A DNA stretch of 64,000 bases from Monoplex corrugatus. Its lineage: Eukaryota; Mollusca; Gastropoda; Littorinimorpha; Ranellidae. Within the stretch, counting starts at the first letter, position 1; each line of letters starts with the position of its first letter. Positions 38,781-48,886 of this stretch are shown here, one piece after another. The notes below the pieces were generated by a model. It had not been told where the DNA came from. It saw only the letters and a list, made by a program, of their open reading frames with translations, and ran no database searches. The stretch covers positions 163,141,710 to 163,205,709 of the forward strand of contig CM060305.1 in assembly GCA_030674185.1 (NCBI GenBank), in the 5' to 3' direction. Position numbers and translations under genes: made by a program.

Positions 38781-41400
38781 TATTTTTTTTTTTTTCCCAC
38801 GCCGGGGATCGAACCTGGGCGATTCTGCGCTTCAGAACTGCGGTACGCGGTTTTACCAATGTGCTAACGGGGCACACATCATCTGTAGGGAATTTAATCC
38901 TTATGAAGTTCACTTTTTTGGTTCCTCCTTGCCCAGATCCAGCTTGAGCTCCTTTCTGCTGCCTCTGCCATCGCTTTAAGGGCTCTAGTCCTCTTCTTCC
39001 CAGAAATGGCGAGTTGTTTCATGAGATCATAAGCGGAGGTGCCCACAAACCCTCTTGCCCCGACCTCTATGGCGAAGATTTTGACCCGCAGACCTGCTTT
39101 CTTCAGGGTGCTGGCAAGACCGGCGTATTTTTCGGTCTTGTAGATATGTGCTTCTTCCATTCTGCTTTCGTATGGCACAGTGAGTTCTATCAGAATCACT
39201 TGTTTCGAGGAGTCAGAGTGGAGAGCGATGTCTGGTCTCATGCCTGTCTTGCTGATGACATCTGGGTAATTTCTCCACTCTGGGAGGTCTGCTGTACACT
39301 CCCAGTCGACTGCTCCATCCAGAAGACCCTTTGGCAATGTGCTGGTTGTCATAGCCCTTTCGGGCCAGACCTGTTTCCCTCCTGCTTTGTAGAACGTTGT
39401 CATAGCAATTGGTGCGTTTGGGGTCATGGTTTTTTCGCTAACCACATCTGTGATCACTTTCAGAACTTGGTTGTGCCTCCATGTATACCTTCCTTGGGCT
39501 AGCGCTACTTTGCAAGAGCTTAGGACATGTTCCACTGTTTGTTTCTTCTGACAGAGCGGACATGCTGGGTCGTCTGCTTTCCCCCATTTCACTAAGTTTG
39601 CATTCGAGGGGAGCAGGTCATATACAGATCTGAGGAGGAAGCTTATCCTTAGAGGAGCCATGTGCCACATATCGTTCCAGCTGAGACTTCTTTGGAGTGC
39701 ACTGTCCCATGTTGTCCATTGCCCCTGTTGACCTTGCTGGACTGCCTTCTGCACTCTTTTGACATCTTCTTCTTCCTTCAACTCCTGTATGATCATGTCT
39801 CTTTTTTCCTTCCCTTTGGCTTTGGACCACCACTGCATTTTTGTTGCTCCCAGTCCCTGTCTGTTGGTTTGCGTGTGTCCAATTATTTCTTTGATGCTGA
39901 GGTTTCTCTTGGCATTGTTTACAGCCTCTTGGACTTTCCACTTTCTGCCAGTTCTCAGCTTTGGATGAACTGCTCTCACGATATTGTCCTCCGATTCCTC
40001 CAGCATGCTCAACAGTCTTGCTTTTCCAACTTTGTATTCCTCCACTATGGATTTCAGAGGTAGCTTCAGCATTGCTTGACGACAGTAGAATGCAACATCA
40101 GTGAGACCAGGTGGGACACCGAGCCATTTTCTTGTGTATTTGTTGATTTTGGCTTCCATTGCTTCGACTGTGCTGGTGCAAATGTCATAGATTAGCAGTG
40201 GCCACAGCAGCTTTGGTATCAGCATGAACTGTAGACACCAGACTTTGTATTTGCCTGGCAGTCCGCAGTTATCTATTTTCTTCAGGCCTTCTTCTGCTGT
40301 TTGCTTGGTTTCACATCCCCTTTGTGTGTCTTTCAGGGAGTCATCATACCATCTTCCGAGACTTTTTACTGGCTCTTCTGTGACAGTGGGGATGGCTTGG
40401 TTGGCTACCATGAATTTGACTGAATCTGCCACTTTTCCTTTTCGCAGTGAGAGACTTCGGGATTTCTTAGGTTTGAACCTCATTCTTGAAGAGGCCACCA
40501 GCTCATCCAGCTGCTTTAAGATTTGGTGTGTCTCTTCCTCATCCGTGGACAAGACTGTTGTGTCATCCATGAAAGCTTTCAGAGGAGGCATCTGGTATCC
40601 ATCTCCCAGATTCACTGGACCTGAACTCTTCATTGCAGCTTTCAAGATGACTTCCATTGCCAACACGAACAGTATGGGAGAGATTGCACAGCCCATTGCA
40701 ATGCCCACCTCTAGGTCTATCCAGTCCGTGGTGTATTCTTTGGTAGAGAACCGCATTGAGAACCCTTGGAAATACTTCCTTAGCATTGTTCGGATGTTTT
40801 CTGGGATGTGATACATTTCAAGAGCCAGCTGGATCATATCGTGTGGAACTGATCCATATGCATTCGCCAGATCAAGCCAAACTACGTCAATGTCTCTCTT
40901 CTCTGTTCTTGCTTTTTGGATGGCGTCCCAAATCAACGTGGCATGTTCCAAGCATCCAGGCATTCCTGGTATGCCTCCCTTTTGGACTGACATATCCAGA
41001 TACTTGTTTTCAGTCAGGTATTTTGTCAATCTTGCTGCCATAACAGAGAAGAAGATTTTCCCCTCGACGTTCAGAAGTGATATTGGCCTGAACTGATTGA
41101 TGCTGCTGGAGTTCTGCTCCTTCGGAATGTACACTCCTTCAGCTCTCATCCATTGGTCGTTGATCTTCTGGTTCCTCCATGCTGATCGAATCATCTTGTG
41201 GAGCCACTCGAGCACTTTTGGGCATTTCTTGTAGAGCAGGTATGGTATTCCGTTTGGTCCAGGTGCTGACTTGGCTCTGGCTTTCTTTACTACGTTCTTC
41301 ACTTCATCCAGTGTTGGTGGTTTGTTATTGAATTTTCCTTCTGGCACAAATTTTATTAAATCACAAACACAACATGACGCACCATACATACATGTCACAA
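38780..41400 (-). mobile_element. R2/R4-like non-LTR element, 5'-truncated
   Basis: Reverse transcriptase followed by a CCHC finger and a C-terminal restriction-like endonuclease, the layout of the early-branching R2/NeSL/R4/Hero group, unlike the APE-type LINEs elsewhere in the window. The upstream part (N-terminal zinc finger or Myb domains) is missing, so the copy is 5'-truncated near 41360-41400. On the minus strand the ORF is followed by about 20 bp, a tRNA-like segment and an A run. Clade and target site cannot be decided from the sequence alone. Confidence 0.85.
38797..38876 (-). other. tRNA-like sequence with A and B boxes
   Basis: On the minus strand: GCCCCGTTAGCACATTGGTA (A-box-like TTAGCACATTGG) then about 40 bases and CCAGGTTCGATCCCCGG (good B box and T arm, 4 of 5 stem pairs). 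A 13-14 base A run follows directly. The acceptor arms pair only in part (about 3 of 7) and the D arm is poor, so this is not a working tRNA gene. It may be a SINE head, or the 3' UTR or target of the adjacent element, whose stop codon is about 20 bp away. Confidence 0.6.
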
Positions 41401-41422
41401 GCATAAATATTGCACCGCTCAA
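38894..41422 (-). CDS. Intact RT plus restriction-like endonuclease ORF, 842 aa
   Basis: Copies element RNA into DNA at a nicked target (target-primed reverse transcription), by family knowledge. Visible: RT motifs at residues about 50-330 (APGPNGIPYLLYKKCP at 54-69, FRPISLLNVEGKIFF at 111-125, WLDLANAYGSVPH at 182-194, AMGCAISPILF at 242-252, catalytic FMDD at 284-287); finger CPLC...H....C at 621-637 (CX2CX7HX4C); endonuclease residues PD at 730-731, E in IELTVPYE (745-752) and K in KTEKYAGL (762-769). There is no stop or frameshift over 2.5 kb. The first ~20 residues do not look like element sequence, so this Met is probably not the native start. The element lacks an RNA-binding N-terminus and is unlikely to be autonomous. 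Confidence 0.88.
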   Translation of the reverse strand: MSGAIFMLVTCMYGASCCVCDLIKFVPEGKFNNKPPTLDEVKNVVKKARAKSAPGPNGIPYLLYKKCPKVLEWLHKMIRSAWRNQKINDQWMRAEGVYIPKEQNSSSINQFRPISLLNVEGKIFFSVMAARLTKYLTENKYLDMSVQKGGIPGMPGCLEHATLIWDAIQKARTEKRDIDVVWLDLANAYGSVPHDMIQLALEMYHIPENIRTMLRKYFQGFSMRFSTKEYTTDWIDLEVGIAMGCAISPILFVLAMEVILKAAMKSSGPVNLGDGYQMPPLKAFMDDTTVLSTDEEETHQILKQLDELVASSRMRFKPKKSRSLSLRKGKVADSVKFMVANQAIPTVTEEPVKSLGRWYDDSLKDTQRGCETKQTAEEGLKKIDNCGLPGKYKVWCLQFMLIPKLLWPLLIYDICTSTVEAMEAKINKYTRKWLGVPPGLTDVAFYCRQAMLKLPLKSIVEEYKVGKARLLSMLEESEDNIVRAVHPKLRTGRKWKVQEAVNNAKRNLSIKEIIGHTQTNRQGLGATKMQWWSKAKGKEKRDMIIQELKEEEDVKRVQKAVQQGQQGQWTTWDSALQRSLSWNDMWHMAPLRISFLLRSVYDLLPSNANLVKWGKADDPACPLCQKKQTVEHVLSSCKVALAQGRYTWRHNQVLKVITDVVSEKTMTPNAPIAMTTFYKAGGKQVWPERAMTTSTLPKGLLDGAVDWECTADLPEWRNYPDVISKTGMRPDIALHSDSSKQVILIELTVPYESRMEEAHIYKTEKYAGLASTLKKAGLRVKIFAIEVGARGFVGTSAYDLMKQLAISGKKRTRALKAMAEAAERSSSWIWARRNQKSELHKD

Positions 41423-41424
41423 GT

Positions 41425-42185
41425 GGCACCCAAAGACTGAAATTGCATACTCTAAAAATCCTTAAAGAAAACACCCCCCAGAATTACTTGGAATAACAAC
41501 AACAAATTCAATGTCAGCAATGAATGAATGCATATAACAATTTTTCCGATTGCTCCCATACTTGCTTCACATATGTATCAACCCTCATGACAGGAAAAAC
41601 ACCTTCACAACCCAGTCCCACGAAGGGTGACGTTTTCTGTCTCACACAACGCTCCGACGCTATGATTTCCAAATTTCCCTTGAGCCTCACAAACGACTGA
41701 ATGGGGAACAGGTGCTGACTGAATGAACGATGAAAGTAGACCGAAGACCCAGGAATCAGTTGAATGATGAATCCCGAGCAGGACGATGAGGAACGAGCCC
41801 AGACGAAACAGCTGAGCAGAAGTCTCGTCGTGTGGTGATTACTGGCCCGCCACCCCACGCCTTGACGGCCGTCACAGGGGCAACAAGCCAGCACTTAACT
41901 GCCGAATCCTGCAGGAAGTTGCTGTTGCAGAAACGCCCCCCAGCCGTACTTGCTCCGCACGTTCGTCACCGCTACAGCAGCTTGGTCATGTTCGCTTTTT
42001 TTCGTGGAGCCTTGGGCCAAACACGGACAAGGACGACGACTGTGGCGCAGGACACTTTTACCCACTACACCGACGAAATAGAGAAGTAACCCACCCAAAC
42101 CGACCGGGAGGTCTACGGAAGGCTGCACATTAGACAAAGGCACGCAGAAACTCTTTCACTTCTAAGACAACGTCGAACTACAAGA
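41425..42185. other. Unassigned sequence
   Basis: More GC-rich (around 41560-42120) than the surrounding intergenic DNA. Open frames exist on both strands but show no domain. It could be an unknown repeat or the flank of the truncated LINE. Confidence 0.45.
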
Positions 42186-42188
42186 CCA

Positions 42189-42540
42189 CTGACCAGAAAC
42201 TGGCCCTAACCCCCTTAGCTGTGCACCATCCGTAGATGAGGGGCACCAAACGCCAACTGGCAACTCTTTACTTCTCCAGCCAACACAAACTTCCAGCTCT
42301 AGGACACAAAGTCCATCTACAAAACGCAACCACTGACCAGAAACTGGCCCTAACCCCTTAGCTGTAAAACCATCCGTAGGTGAGGGGCACCAAACGCCAA
42401 CTCTTTTTCAAAGACACAAACTATTACATCTCAAAAACAAAAACAAAAAACCACAAACTCGTCTGACCAGAGACTGGCCAGACCCCACCCCCCTATCTGC
42501 AACCATCTGTGCAGAAGAGAGGCTCAACATCAACTAATCT
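42189..42540. repeat. Three-copy tandem repeat, ~131-143 bp period
   Basis: Units begin CTGACCAGAAACTGGCCCTA at 42189, 42333 and (as CTGACCAGAGACTGGCCAGA) 42463. The first two continue to CATCCGTAG(A/G)TGAGGGGCAC; the third is diverged. Unknown family. Confidence 0.8.
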
Positions 42541-42940
42541 ACACCTTTTGCTCTAAAGCTAACACAACAAATTCCCAGAACTCTGTTCACAGAAAAAAAC
42601 CAAAAAGCACACAAAATTTACACATATACAGGCCCACGAAAACCATAACTTAGGCCACAAACACGATTCGGACAGGAACATCTGTCCACAACCAAAATAA
42701 AAAATCACGCAAAAATACACACACAGGCCCAGGTAACTATAACTGGACAGGTGAGTTTTGTCCCACTTGGCAAAATTCCACACGCTCTTACCCCACGAAA
42801 CACCCCTGTCCCCGAATAAGAAAAGGAAAGACAAAAAAAAATAAAAAAAATAAATAAATAAACAAACTGCCGTGACAGTTTAAAAACTTAATTTTATGGT
42901 GAACCCATAGAAAATAACACCCATTCATTCTATATATTTG
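42541..42940. other. Unassigned sequence
   Basis: A-rich and CA-rich DNA with AAATAAATAAATAAA near 42845-42865. No gene seen. Confidence 0.5.
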
Positions 42941-42944
42941 TAGG

Positions 42945-43390
42945 TATCCACTGGAATGGCCAAGTGAAGTAGCTAAGCCCACACGAACTCTGAAGTCTCC
43001 AAGAATGATGGATTTGTGTGTGGTTGACTGCAGCAATGACCGGCTCAGCTCTTCATGGAAGACTTCTTTGACATCATCTGGATTTGTAGTCTTTAGAGTA
43101 TAAGCACTGATTATCGTCGTGAAGTGATCTTTTGTAAGCCAAAGATGGAAGGTCGTTGGTTGATTATTGAAACCACGTGGTAAGCTTTTCAACGTCCATG
43201 TGAGCTTGGTGCACATGGCGAATCTGACAACAGAAATTCTTTGACCATCTTTGGGCTTTCCAATGTAGTAGAATGTGTCACCTCCACTAGCTTCCTCGGG
43301 CTGGTTTTCGTTTGCAAATCTGGTCTTACATAGGACAGTTACATCAATCCTATAACAATCCAACATCCTGGCAATCAATCCGTTCACCAT
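42945..43390 (-). pseudogene. APE endonuclease fragment of a non-LTR LINE
   Basis: Minus-strand frame encodes RMLDCYRIDVTVLCKTRFAN, FYYIGKPKDGQRISV, TTIISAYTLKTTNPDDVKEV and SIILGDFRVRVG. These match endonuclease motifs (..DI..L.ETR, ..SAYAPT.., .GDFNARVG) with key residues altered: E of ETR is K, and GDFNA is GDFRV. The element is cut off before RT. It is a relative of the endonuclease at 46925-47791 but not a copy. Confidence 0.75.
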
Positions 43391-43514
43391 TCTGGTCTAT
43401 CATTTTTATTAGTAGGGTTTGCACATTCTATGCATCAATGGTTAGAGGTGTTCTCTTTCTTTTCTTGTTTTCATTCTTTCGACCACAAAGTGGAACGATC
43501 AGGTAGACACGATT

Positions 43515-43578
43515 ATCTGCCAGGTACATATGAGGCAGGTTTTGATTATCTGCCAGGTACATATGAGGCAGGTTTTGT
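43515..43578. repeat. Direct duplication, 36 bp
   Basis: GATTATCTGCCAGGTACATA then TGAGGCAGGTTTT occurs twice in a row. Confidence 0.85.
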
Positions 43579-43871
43579 TTAGGGTTTGTATACAACTCGT
43601 TCCACCGCCCTCTCATTTGGGAAGGGCTCTGCTGTTCCTGGAAAGGGCTGTTCTGTGGCAGTGGGATGATATAAACACTATATCATTATCTACTCAAATC
43701 TGTAGTGGACGACTATCATCCTACAACCACTTACATGCAGAATTATTACTAGATTCCTGCAGCATCCGCTGCCTGTCCCTGTCATTACCGTGGGATTTAT
43801 CATAGCTGGTGACATGTATAGACACGTACAGACACTTGAGGTTTCTGGATGGTGACTGGCGATTTCTGGAT

Positions 43872-44637
43872 CCCATTTCTACCCTTCCCCCCTCCCACAC
43901 TCTCCCTTTTCTACCCTTTCCCCCTCCCACACTCTCCCATTTCTACCCTCCCCCCTCCCACACTCTCCCATTTCTACCCTTCCCCCCTCCCACACTCTCC
44001 CTTTTCTACCCTCCCCCTCCCCACCCTTTCTACCCTTTCCCCCTCCCACACTCTCCCATTTCTACCTCCCCTCCCCCTCCTCCTTTTCTACCCTTCCCCC
44101 CTCCCCACTCTCCTTTTCTACCTCTCCCCCTCCCACACTCTCCCATTTCTACCCTTCCCCCCTCCCACACCCTTCTACCCTTCCCCCCCTTCCCTTTCTA
44201 CCCTTCCCCCCTCCCACACTCTCCCTTTTCTACCCTTTCCCCCTCCCACACTCTCCCATTTCTACCCTTCCCCCCTCCCACACTCTCCCTTTCTACCCTT
44301 CCCCCTCCCACACTCTCCCATTTCTACCCTCCCCCCTCCCACACTCTCCCTTTTCTACCCTTTCCCCCTCCCACACTCTCCCATTTCTCCCTTCCTCCTC
44401 CCACACTCTCCCATTTCTACCCTTCCCCCCTCCCACACTCTCCCATTTACTACCCCCTCCCCCACCCTACCCCTCACACTCTCCCATTTCCCACCCTCTC
44501 CCTCCCCCCTCACACACTCTCCCATTTCTACCCCCTTCCCCCCTCCACACTCTCCCATTTCTACTTTCCCCCTTCCCCCTCCCACACTCCTCATCTCCAT
44601 TTCTACCCTTCTCCCCTCCCACACTTTCCCATTTCAA
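43872..44637. repeat. C-rich minisatellite, ~32-bp unit, ~24 copies (copy 1)
   Basis: Units of the form CCCTCCCACACTCTCCCATT then TCTACCCTTCCC. The array is polypyrimidine-rich on + and G-rich on -. Each minus-strand unit carries at least four G runs, giving G-quadruplex potential. The same array occurs at 57797-58243 at the equivalent edge of the duplicated block. Long Pro/Ser frames here are artefacts of the repeat. Confidence 0.96.
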
Positions 44638-46004
44638 GACGTTGCCAGCGTGTAGAGTTTTAAGCCACATAATTACTGGCAGATTTGGGTGAAGCTTCTA
44701 TGGAACTGCCCGATTGCAATGAAGATCCCTAGAACAACGTTCAAACTCCAAACTCTAGGAGGATTACTTAGGACTTCTCTTTCTCCCCATGCTTCTTCAA
44801 CCTTTTTCCTTCCAAAAGATGTTGTTTGTGTTGTTTGAGATCAGACAGTTAATTCTGTCAACTGAAGGAAGGGTATTTTTGTGTGTTTTCCCGTTTGTTT
44901 GCTCTTCGCATTGTAAGAGAAACGATTTGGCTTTCCTTCTCTTTGGGCTAAGGACATACACATGCGTTTACTGATCTTAACAGTCGTCAGCTGCAGTGAC
45001 CCAGGAAAGAAGCCGAGGAGATGAGATTAATGAGACGATAATTCAATCACGTATTGTACTAATTTCTGTGATGGGGTTGTGTGGGATGTTGGTAAGATAA
45101 ATTTATTCCAAATGGCTGGTTGTGTTTCATCTGTCCTCTGTTTTAGCATAACAAATTGAGGTACCCATTTTATGGCAATGTAGCCTAGATCAGTCCATGA
45201 CAGACTGCTACAAATATATCCATACACTGGGTAGGACCCTGAGACCTTGCCAACTCATAGGGCTTATGTACAGACTGAAGTCTTATGCTATGATCATTCT
45301 GGATCTTCTCCCACCACATGGTGTTAGCGGCGTCAATTCATACGGAATTTGTTCTGAATGCAGAGAAGTTATTTAAGAAACTGAAACTAACAAAGAAAGC
45401 ACACTATAACGAAAATGACTGATATTATCAAGCGACGATCTCACTGTCCTGACGCTGATTACGATATCAAACATTTTATGCTATTGAAATTTATTTAAAT
45501 CTTCTACAGGCTAGAAATATTGATGACTTCCATTGGAAACCTGCGCCGCTGATGATTGGCTGCTGTTCCAGTCCAGACGGTGTTCTCTCTTCGAGTTTGG
45601 AAGTGATCGTTATGATTTTGCATGAAGATACCACATGGTCTTGAGCAATTTCAACAAATTAGAAATTTCCGACACCCCAAAAATCTCAGTTATACCGCTA
45701 ATGATTTAATTGAGTACTAATTTTATTAACATTATTTCCTAGGAAGGACTAATCAAACCAGGTTTTCCTAGCAATGCCTATTGACAAGTTTTTAACGTGA
45801 ATGCCTAAAACTATCATGATTTTCCAGGAACGCTTAGCTTAAACCACTCATAACTTCCACAAGAAAGCTTCAAACGTTTAGATTTCATTGAAAATGTCCA
45901 CGGCTTTTGAGATCTCCCCAAGATTTTTAAGATCTTCTTTGAAATGTGCAGAAACTTTCGGGAATTTGTTTGTAGTTTGTTTGCAACATGTATCCATAAT
46001 CAGT

Positions 46005-46108
46005 TAAAACACACACACACACACAAGCACGCGCGCACGCCCACACACACAACACAGACACACACAAACACAGACACAAACACACAGACAGATACACACA
46101 CACACACG
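46005..46108. repeat. (CA)n microsatellite
   Basis: Interrupted CA repeats just beyond the donor of chitinase exon B'. The equivalent tract in copy 2 is at 59627-59736. Confidence 0.9.
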
Positions 46109-46114
46109 ACTCAC

Positions 46115-46257
46115 GCTGTGCCGGATGACTTTTCACACTCGCTATTGATGGCGTGCATGAGAGGGAAGGGGCCCTGACCACAGTAAGTGCCAGAGAAGTC
46201 GTCCAGAGATAAAGACCACACCACTCCGCCATAGTTGTTGTCTTTCACGTACCGAAC
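46115..46257 (-). pseudogene. Orphan GH18 chitinase exon B' (duplicate)
   Basis: Encodes VRYVKDNNYGGVVWSLSLDD then FSGTYCGQGPFPLMHAINSE and CEKSSGTA, the last strand-helix part of a GH18 catalytic domain (GG.MVW.LDLDDF.G..C motif), with acceptor TTCCAG and donor GC|GTGAGT. Compared with the copy at 59744-59889 it has lost one codon, so GGVMVW is GGVVW; this is the strand bearing the conserved active-site Trp. No exon A or CBM14 partner lies with it, so it is probably a non-functional by-product of duplication. Confidence 0.82.
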
Positions 46258-46322
46258 CTGGAACGTGGCAACAAACGTCGTCCTCACAAATGTGTCTGTC
46301 TCTGCTGACAGAGATCTGCAAA

Positions 46323-46405
46323 CTGTTTTTGACTTTTACTTATTTTGTTTGTTTGTTTGAATACCGTGTTTTTGACTTTTACTTATTTTGTTTGTATGTT
46401 TGAAC
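46323..46405. repeat. TTTTTGACTTTTACTTATTT array, left remnant
   Basis: Two units of the same 37-41 bp repeat found at 59953-61112. The array is interrupted by the LINE at 46406 and resumes at 50319. Confidence 0.93.
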
Positions 46406-46924
46406 TACTGATAGGAGAAGGGGTGAAGGCGGGTTACTGGCACCTGAAAACCAGTGCTTTGGGTAGATGGGGCTCATCAGTCTGGGAAGACAGCTCATTT
46501 AAGAGAAGGAAAACTCTGATTTCTAACCTCCGCTGCCTTGCGGCCATACCCACTCATAGGAAAGGCTTCGGGAGTCAACCCTGAGGAAAAATCCGGAGTC
46601 GGAGTCCCTAAGGCAGTTCGCCGTTTCTACAACCTCGTTCTGGCAACTCCTGCGTCGCCCCTGGTACCAGGCGTACAGGCCTCCGTCTTTCCCCTGGATT
46701 CTACTAGTGGCGAGGAGAGGGGGGATCCGCTGCATGGGCAACAGCTCGTCCTCCATATTCACTTGCCCAGGACTGCACCTGGAAAGGTCACTCCAGCTTC
46801 GCTGGTAACACAGCATCGACACAACACGGAGAGTAGCAGATACCGGTTTTAAGCCTAGGCTTTTTTGGCGTAGAGCTGGGCGCCAGGGGTTACTCTCGAC
46901 GGTGGGAGGAATCTTTGCATTCCA

Positions 46925-47791
46925 TTGGGTAGCTACCGCCCGCCTCAAGCTGGGCAGCCCCCAGTCAGTAAGGTGTTACCCCGCCACAACCTGTTTGCTC
47001 CAATGGGTGCTTGGAGCTTAGAGGAAACTCGACAGGCAGGTTGTAAATACCAGGCACCAGGCAACACAAAGAAGAAAAAGAAGATGCCAGCTCTTCTGAT
47101 ATCAAACTGGAATGTAAGGACAATGTGTCCTGGTTTTGAGAGCGACCTACAGCTGTTAGACGACACACGGAAGACGGCCGTGATAGACAGGGAGCTTCAG
47201 CGACTCAATGTCGACATCGCTGCATTACGGGAGACAAGGCTACCTGGGGACAGATCACTGCGTGAGAAGAACTACACGTTCTACTGGCAGGGGAAGAACC
47301 CAGAGGAGCCACGTATTCATGGTGTGGGCTTCGCCGTAAAGAACTCCCTCCTAGCAACCATAGAGCTCCCCACGGGAGGTACGGAGAGACTGCTCACTCT
47401 AAAAATGACGACCAGATCAGGCACAGTCAACTTCATCTGTGCCTATGCCCCAACATTAAGCTCCTCACCCGACGTCAAGGACCAGTTCCATGAGGCCCTG
47501 GATGCTGTTGTCAAAGGAGTTCCCAGCAAGGAAGGTCTCTTCATATTGGGAGACCTGAACGCACGCGTAGGTGCTGATTTTGAGGCCTGGCCAACCAGCA
47601 TTGGACATCATGATGTTGGGAAGCAAAATAAGAACGGTCAAAGACTCCTGGAACTTTGCCCTTATCACAAGCTGGCCATCACCAACACCTTCTTCAACAA
47701 TAAGGAGAAGCACAAGGTGTCATGGCGCCACCCCAGATCCCACCACTGGCATCAGCTCGACCTCGTTTTTAACAAGGAGGTCGGACCTTAA
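46925..47791 (+). pseudogene. LINE APE endonuclease segment
   Basis: Endonuclease core from about 47084: ALLISNWNVRTM (Asn motif), LNVDIAALRETRLPG (Glu motif), VNFICAYAPTLSS, LFILGDLNARVG (GDFNA-type), then HHWHQLDLVF. The frame is lost at about 47768, where the continuation TRRSDLNNVLNTRSFHSADC ...SDH-like block is in another frame. Nicks target DNA in functional relatives. Confidence 0.85.
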
Positions 47792-48809
47792 CAACGTCCT
47801 CAACACGAGGAGTTTCCACAGCGCTGATTGCGACACAGACCACACCCTGGTACGCAGCAAGATCAAGCTTCTACCCAGAAGACTGCATCACTCAAAGAAG
47901 AAAGGTCACCCAAGGATTAATGCCTGTCGCACGTCCGATCCGACCAAGGCTGGGGAGTTTGTAGAAACCCTGAATGTAGCGCTCAAGAGTGGCTCAGAGA
48001 TCCAAAACGCTGAGGAAAAGTGGAATCACGTAAGGGACACAATCTATCAGTCCGCCCTGAGTATATTTGGGAAAAAAGAACGAAAGAATCCCGACTGGTT
48101 TGAGGCAAACTGGCAGGAAATGGAACCAGTGGTGGAAGCGAAACGCAAGGCTTTACTTGCGTATAAAAACAACAATACCCAAACTACTCGTGATGCTTAC
48201 AGAGCTGCCCGCAGCAAGGCTCAACAAACTGCTCGGCGATGCGCCAACGACTATTGGCTACAGTTAAGCGCAAGTATCCAGCAGTCTGCAGATTCAGGCA
48301 ACACTGGCAGCATGTACGCTGGCATCAAACAAGCGACTGGTCCAGCAGCCTCCAAGTCAGCTCCCCTAAGTCCAGAGCAGGAGAGCATCACAGACTCAGC
48401 AAAGCAGATGGAGAGATGGGTAGAGCACTACCTGGAGCTGTACTCCACGCAGAACTTTGTCACCGATGCTGCCCTGAATGCCATTGAGGACTTGCCTGTC
48501 ATGGAGGAGTTGGATGCTGATCCAAGCCTTGAAGAACTAAGCAAGGCGATTGACGGTTTGGCGACGGGAAAAGCCCCTGGTGAAGACGGAATACCTCCAG
48601 AGGTCATCAAGTGCGGGAAGCCTGCTCTTCTCAACGAGTTGCATGAACTTTTGTGCTTATGCTGGAAGGAAGGCTTCATTCCGAGAGACATGAGAGACGC
48701 CAGGATAGTGACTCTATATAAGAACAAGGCGACCGCAGTGACTGTAATAATTATCGCGGAATCTCACTCCTCAGCATTGTTGGGAAAGCATTCGCCAGAG
48801 TCGTCTTAA
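47571..48809 (+). pseudogene. LINE linker and RT N-terminal segment
   Basis: From about 47770 in this frame: SFHSADCDTDHTLVRSKIKL (end of endonuclease), a linker with KKERKNPDWFEANWQEM, then TGKAPGEDGIPPEVIKCGKP (RT entry) up to ARIVTLYKNK. At about 48726 a one-base loss shifts the frame; GDRSDCNNYRGISLLSIVGK is readable in the next frame. Confidence 0.83.
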
Positions 48810-48886
48810 CCCGTCTTCAGAGGCTGGCAGCTCGCATCTACCATGAGTCCCAGTGCGGCTTTAGGGCCGGAAGATCGACCATCGAC

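Larger units (their letters stand above)
43872..46405. repeat. Segmental duplication, copy 1
   Basis: The block comprises the C-rich minisatellite, about 1.69 kb of non-coding sequence, a CA microsatellite, chitinase exon B' and the first units of the GTTTTTGACTTTTACTTATT array. It is directly repeated at 57797-60000 with only scattered substitutions and small indels (for example 24 extra bases near 58262). It is about 13.9 kb from copy 2, same orientation. Confidence 0.95.

Noticed and set aside
38797..38876. Functional tRNA gene
   Set aside because: The T arm and B box are good, but the acceptor stem pairs at about 3 of 7 positions and the D arm does not form.
39662..40811. Plus-strand frames of 133 and 195 codons
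   Set aside because: Antisense shadows of the intact RT/endonuclease ORF on the minus strand; no domain of their own.
41514..42143. Frames of 126, 85 and 82 codons in GC-richer sequence
   Set aside because: Overlapping frames on both strands with no recognisable family. Left as unassigned sequence.
43809..44663. Pro/Ser/Thr-rich frame of 284 codons and its overlapping partner
   Set aside because: Translation of the C-rich minisatellite; two frames are open at once and the same happens at 57835-58275.
46115..46257. Mutually exclusive alternative exon of the chitinase gene
   Set aside because: In transcription order it follows the CBM14 exon rather than lying between exon A and the linker, so it could not replace exon B in the transcript without trans-splicing or a rearranged gene.
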